Source: Modestobacter muralis (lineage in GTDB: Bacteria; Actinomycetota; Actinomycetes; Mycobacteriales; Geodermatophilaceae). From it: a stretch of 64,000 bases of DNA. The position numbers and the translations under genes were made by a program. Position 1 is the first letter of the stretch; the number at the start of each line of letters is the position of its first letter. Positions 61,682 through 64,000 of this stretch are shown here, piece after piece. The notes under the pieces were generated by a model, which did not search any database, was not told where the DNA came from, and worked only from the letters and a program-made list of their open reading frames with translations. The DNA lies in the NCBI RefSeq assembly GCF_010682105.1, contig NZ_JAAGWH010000007.1:58653-122652 (forward strand), in the 5' to 3' direction.

Positions 61682-62695
61682 ATGTCCCGTCGCACCACGG
61701 CGCGCGCCTCGTACGAGCAGTCCCCGGCCACCGACGTCCTCGACGTCCCGGCCACCGACGTCCTCGACGTCCCGGCCACCGACGTCCTCGACGTCCCGGC
61801 CACCGACGTCCTCGACGTCCCGGCCACGGAGGTCGTCGCCGGCCCCGTCGCCACGCCGCGCACCAGCCGTCGGGCGACCCCTGGTGGGCTCCGCCGTCCC
61901 GCGCTGTACGTGGCCGTCGCCGCCGCCGGGGCGATCATGGTCAACGTGCTCACCCTCCGGCAGGACGACGCCCTCGCCGACGCCCCCGCCGAGCCGGTCA
62001 GCATCGCCGCGCAGCTCGGGCTCAGCTCCCAGCAGGCCGAGCTGACCGTGGCGCCCGGCCAGGTGGGCGAGCGCCTCGGCGCGCTCGCCGGCAACCGCAG
62101 CCAGCGCGAGGCCGAGCAGGCCGCCGCCGCCGAGGTGCAGGCCGCCGCCGACCGAGCCGTGCTCGAGACCAAGGCCGCCGAGGAGGCCCGCCTGGCCGAG
62201 GAGGCCCGCCTGGCCGAGGAGGCGCGGCTCGCCGAGGAGGCGCGGCTGGCCGCCGAGGCCGCGGCCGCCGCCGAGGCCGCCGCGGAGGCCGCCCAGCAGG
62301 AGGAGGCAGCCGCTGCGGCGAAGGCCACCGCCAAGAGCGCCCCGGCTGCTGCGCCGGCACCGAAGGCCGCCGCCCCCGCCGAGGCCCCGGCGTCGTCGGG
62401 CGGGTCGGGCTCCTTCCAGGACTACGCGCTGTCCCAGCTGGGCGGCGACAGCAGTGAGTTCAGCTGCCTCGAGAGCCTGTGGGGCAAGGAGAGCGGCTGG
62501 AACCCGGACGCGCAGAACCCGCGCAGCACCGCCTACGGCATCCCGCAGTTCCTGGACTCGACCTGGCGGGGCACCGGGATCGCGAAGACCTCCGACGGCT
62601 ACCGCCAGATCGACGCCGGGCTGGTCTACATCGACTCCCGCTACGGCTCGCCGTGCGGTGCGTGGTCGCACTCGAAGTCCACCGGCTGGTACTGA
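61682..62695 (+). CDS. Membrane-anchored transglycosylase-like cell-wall hydrolase
   Basis: The 337-residue protein has a cytosolic N-terminus with four ATDVLDVP repeats (residues 16-47), one membrane helix near 75-92, a long Ala/Glu coiled-coil-like region with AEEARL repeats (about 160-215), an Ala/Pro linker, and a C-terminal lytic-transglycosylase-like domain with CLESLWGKESGWNPDA (catalytic Glu in GKES) and AYGIPQFLDSTW. It should cut peptidoglycan outside the membrane in growth or resuscitation. The upstream riboswitch puts it under c-di-AMP control. Confidence 0.88.
   Translation: MSRRTTARASYEQSPATDVLDVPATDVLDVPATDVLDVPATDVLDVPATEVVAGPVATPRTSRRATPGGLRRPALYVAVAAAGAIMVNVLTLRQDDALADAPAEPVSIAAQLGLSSQQAELTVAPGQVGERLGALAGNRSQREAEQAAAAEVQAAADRAVLETKAAEEARLAEEARLAEEARLAEEARLAAEAAAAAEAAAEAAQQEEAAAAAKATAKSAPAAAPAPKAAAPAEAPASSGGSGSFQDYALSQLGGDSSEFSCLESLWGKESGWNPDAQNPRSTAYGIPQFLDSTWRGTGIAKTSDGYRQIDAGLVYIDSRYGSPCGAWSHSKSTGWY
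61727..61822 (+). repeat. Four exact 24-bp tandem repeats, in frame
   Basis: The unit at 61727-61750 is repeated without change at 61751, 61775 and 61799. It encodes ATDVLDVP each time. A fifth, degenerate unit (ATEVVAGP) follows. Copy number may vary between strains. Confidence 0.9.
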
Positions 62696-62786
62696 GCACA
62701 CCCCGGGAGGAGGCCCCCTCTTCCTGGAGCGGGGTCAGTCGTGCACGATCGACGGGTTCGACCCTTACGACTCAGGAGCGCGCAAC

Positions 62787-63386
62787 GTGGGCAAGCACCG
62801 TGCACCCCAGGGTTCGGTGACGGACTTCGACGCCGCCACCAGCGCCCTCCCCGACGTCACCGGTGACTACACGGTCGACGTCGCACACACCCGGATCGGG
62901 GTCCGCGCCCGGCACGCGATGGTGACCACCGTCCGTGGCGCCTTCACCGAGTTCTCCGGCACCGCGCACCTGGACACCACGCACCCGGTGGCCAGCAGCG
63001 TCGACCTGCGCATCGCCACGGCCAGCATCGACACCGGCACCCCCGACCGCGACGCGCACCTGCGGTCCCCGGACTTCCTCGACGTCGAGCAGTACCCGGA
63101 GATGCGGTTCGCCTCCACCGAGGTCGAGCAGCTCGACGACGAGGTCTACCGGGTCACCGGTGACCTCACGATCAAGGACGTCACCCGGTCCGTCTCCATC
63201 GACTTCACCCTCACCGGGTCGGCCCAGGACCCGTTCGGCAACACCCGGGTCGGCTTCGAGGGCGCGCTGGCGATCAAGCGCAGCGACTGGGACCTCACCT
63301 GGAACGCGGTGCTGGAGACCGGCGGCGTGCTGGTCAGCGACCGGGTGCAGATCGAGTTCGACGTCTCGGCGATCAAGGTCGGCTGA
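62787..63386 (+). CDS. YceI-family protein
   Basis: The 199-residue protein has a YceI lipocalin-like barrel: GDYTVDVAHTRIGVRARHAMVTTVRGAFTEFSG (in part), ATASIDTGTPDRDAHLRSPDFLDVEQYPEMRFAS (in part) and GALAIKRSDWDLTWNAVLETGGVLVSD (in part). No signal peptide is visible, so it is probably cytosolic. YceI proteins bind polyisoprenoids or other lipids. GTG 62787 has AGGAG 8 nt upstream. Confidence 0.9.
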   Translation: MGKHRAPQGSVTDFDAATSALPDVTGDYTVDVAHTRIGVRARHAMVTTVRGAFTEFSGTAHLDTTHPVASSVDLRIATASIDTGTPDRDAHLRSPDFLDVEQYPEMRFASTEVEQLDDEVYRVTGDLTIKDVTRSVSIDFTLTGSAQDPFGNTRVGFEGALAIKRSDWDLTWNAVLETGGVLVSDRVQIEFDVSAIKVG

Positions 63387-63393
63387 CGCCCCG

Positions 63394-63422
63394 CGCGGGC
63401 GCCGATGAGTTCGGCGTCCGCG
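63394..63422 (+). terminator. Hairpin after the YceI gene
   Basis: CGCCGA (63400-63405) and TCGGCG (63411-63416) enclose TGAGT, and CGCGG/CCGCG extend the stem outside. It starts 8 nt after the YceI stop. Confidence 0.55.
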
Positions 63423-63463
63423 GGTGGTCTCCTCTGCACGCACACCCGAGGAGAGGACCCACC

Positions 63464-64000
63464 ATGCCCGTCCAGACACCCTGCCTGTGGTTCGACGGCC
63501 AGGCCGAGCAGGCCGCCGAGTTCTACACGTCGGTCTTCCCGAACTCGGCGGTGACCGCCGTCAGCCGCAACCCCGACGGGTCGGCGGTGGTCGTCGCATG
63601 GACCCTCGACGGCCAGCCGTACCAGGGGCTCAACGGGGGGCCGGGGCAGGCCGCCTCCTGGGCGGTGAGCCTGTCGATCTCGTGTGCCGACCAGGCCGAG
63701 GTCGACCACTACTGGGACGCGCTGTCCGAGGGTGGGGAGGAGAGCATGTGCGGCTGGCTCCGGGACCGGTTCGGGTTCTGGTGGCAGGTCGTGCCCACCC
63801 GCCTGGTCGAGCTGGTGACCGACCCCGACCCGGCTCGTGCCCAGCGCGCCCAGCAGGCGATGCTCGGCATGCGCCGGATCGTGGTGGCCGAGCTGGAGGC
63901 GGCGGCCGACGGCACGGCCACCGCCCTCGCAGGGGTCACGGCACCTGCGGGGGTCACGGCACCTGCGGGGGTCACGGCACCTGCGGGGGTCACGGCACCT
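63464..64000 (+). CDS. VOC/PhnB-like protein, 3' end beyond the window
   Basis: The frame is open from ATG 63464 to the window end (179 codons seen, no stop). Residues 1-145 match the PhnB-like/3-demethylubiquinone methyltransferase-like VOC family: PVQTPCLWFDGQAEQAAEFYTSVFPNSAV (in part), ALSEGGEESMCGWLRDRFGFWWQVVP (in part) and AMLGMRRIVVAELEAA. After that the protein enters hexapeptide repeats AGVTAP. Family members normally end near residue 155, so the repeat tail is an unusual extension. GAGGAGAGG precedes the start. Confidence 0.85.
   Translation, partial: MPVQTPCLWFDGQAEQAAEFYTSVFPNSAVTAVSRNPDGSAVVVAWTLDGQPYQGLNGGPGQAASWAVSLSISCADQAEVDHYWDALSEGGEESMCGWLRDRFGFWWQVVPTRLVELVTDPDPARAQRAQQAMLGMRRIVVAELEAAADGTATALAGVTAPAGVTAPAGVTAPAGVTAP
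63929..64000 (+). repeat. 18-bp tandem repeats running off the window
   Basis: Four units of GCGGGGGTCACGGCACCT (the first with GCAGGGG) run from 63929 to the last base. They encode AGVTAP in the VOC gene. The total copy number cannot be seen. Confidence 0.9.

Noticed and set aside
61727..61822. Possible CRISPR array
   Set aside because: The repeats are directly adjacent with no spacers and are in frame within a gene.
62740..62790. tRNA-like GGTTCGACCC in front of the YceI gene
   Set aside because: No acceptor, D-arm or anticodon stem can be folded around it. It is a chance match to a T-loop.
63929..64000. Possible CRISPR or origin iterons
   Set aside because: The units have no spacers, encode a regular hexapeptide, and no rep or cas gene is near.

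Overview
The window is about 74% GC, with strong GTG start usage, many 4-nt ATGA/GTGA stop/start overlaps, leaderless-looking promoters and a DUF222/HNH endonuclease gene. It reads as a chromosome piece of a high-GC actinobacterium, most likely Geodermatophilaceae (Blastococcus, Geodermatophilus or Modestobacter type). This placement is inferred from style and gene content, not from a marker gene. I see no rRNA, tRNA, CRISPR array, insertion sequence or phage.

Layout. (1) 1-8.3 kb: housekeeping and accessory genes: a membrane protein, a DUF559-type protein between copies of a 24-28 bp palindrome, an XRE-MurA fusion with a likely operator, a dienelactone-hydrolase-like enzyme, an ankyrin protein, an MFS exporter and a GH13 enzyme. 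(2) 8.3-42 kb: a very large catabolic region for methoxylated (lignin-derived) aromatics. (3) 43-48 kb: a 5-oxoproline (pxpABC) operon with its NRAMP-like transporter, GntR regulator and YcsI/DUF1445 protein. (4) 48-52 kb: an ECF-like sigma factor followed by three tandem paralogous single-pass membrane proteins. (5) 52-64 kb: mixed genes, including a PrmC-like methyltransferase, CitE-like protein, HNH endonuclease, DyP peroxidase, Nudix, UspA, a c-di-AMP (ydaO-type) riboswitch in front of a cell-wall hydrolase, YceI, and a VOC-family gene that runs off the window inside an 18-bp repeat.

How the catabolic region works (inference from strong family matches). Two LigM/DesA-type tetrahydrofolate-dependent O-demethylases (20160-23056) would remove methyl groups from vanillate/syringate/3-O-methylgallate-type acids. 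A CYP199A-like P450 with a VanB-type reductase (29463-31671) would remove para-methoxy groups. LigA-LigB (18027-19242) would open the protocatechuate/gallate ring. GalD-type tautomerase, LigJ hydratase and LigK/GalC-type aldolase (32412-37026) would take 4-oxalomesaconate to pyruvate and oxaloacetate. The methyl group carried on folate is handled by an MTHFR-type enzyme, FolD and PurU, and the same operon carries its own folate synthesis genes pabB and folP. A Liv-type ABC transporter is a candidate importer. Candidate regulators are a NarL-type two-component system, an IclR and an FCD-GntR protein.

The protocatechuate-only steps LigC (CHMS dehydrogenase) and LigI (PDC hydrolase) are not visible, so the set as it stands best fits a syringate/gallate route. 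A motif close to CGTCA-N3-GTCGC occurs five times, only in the control regions around the two-component system, the ferredoxin, the LigAB operon and ligM/ABC, and may define a regulon.
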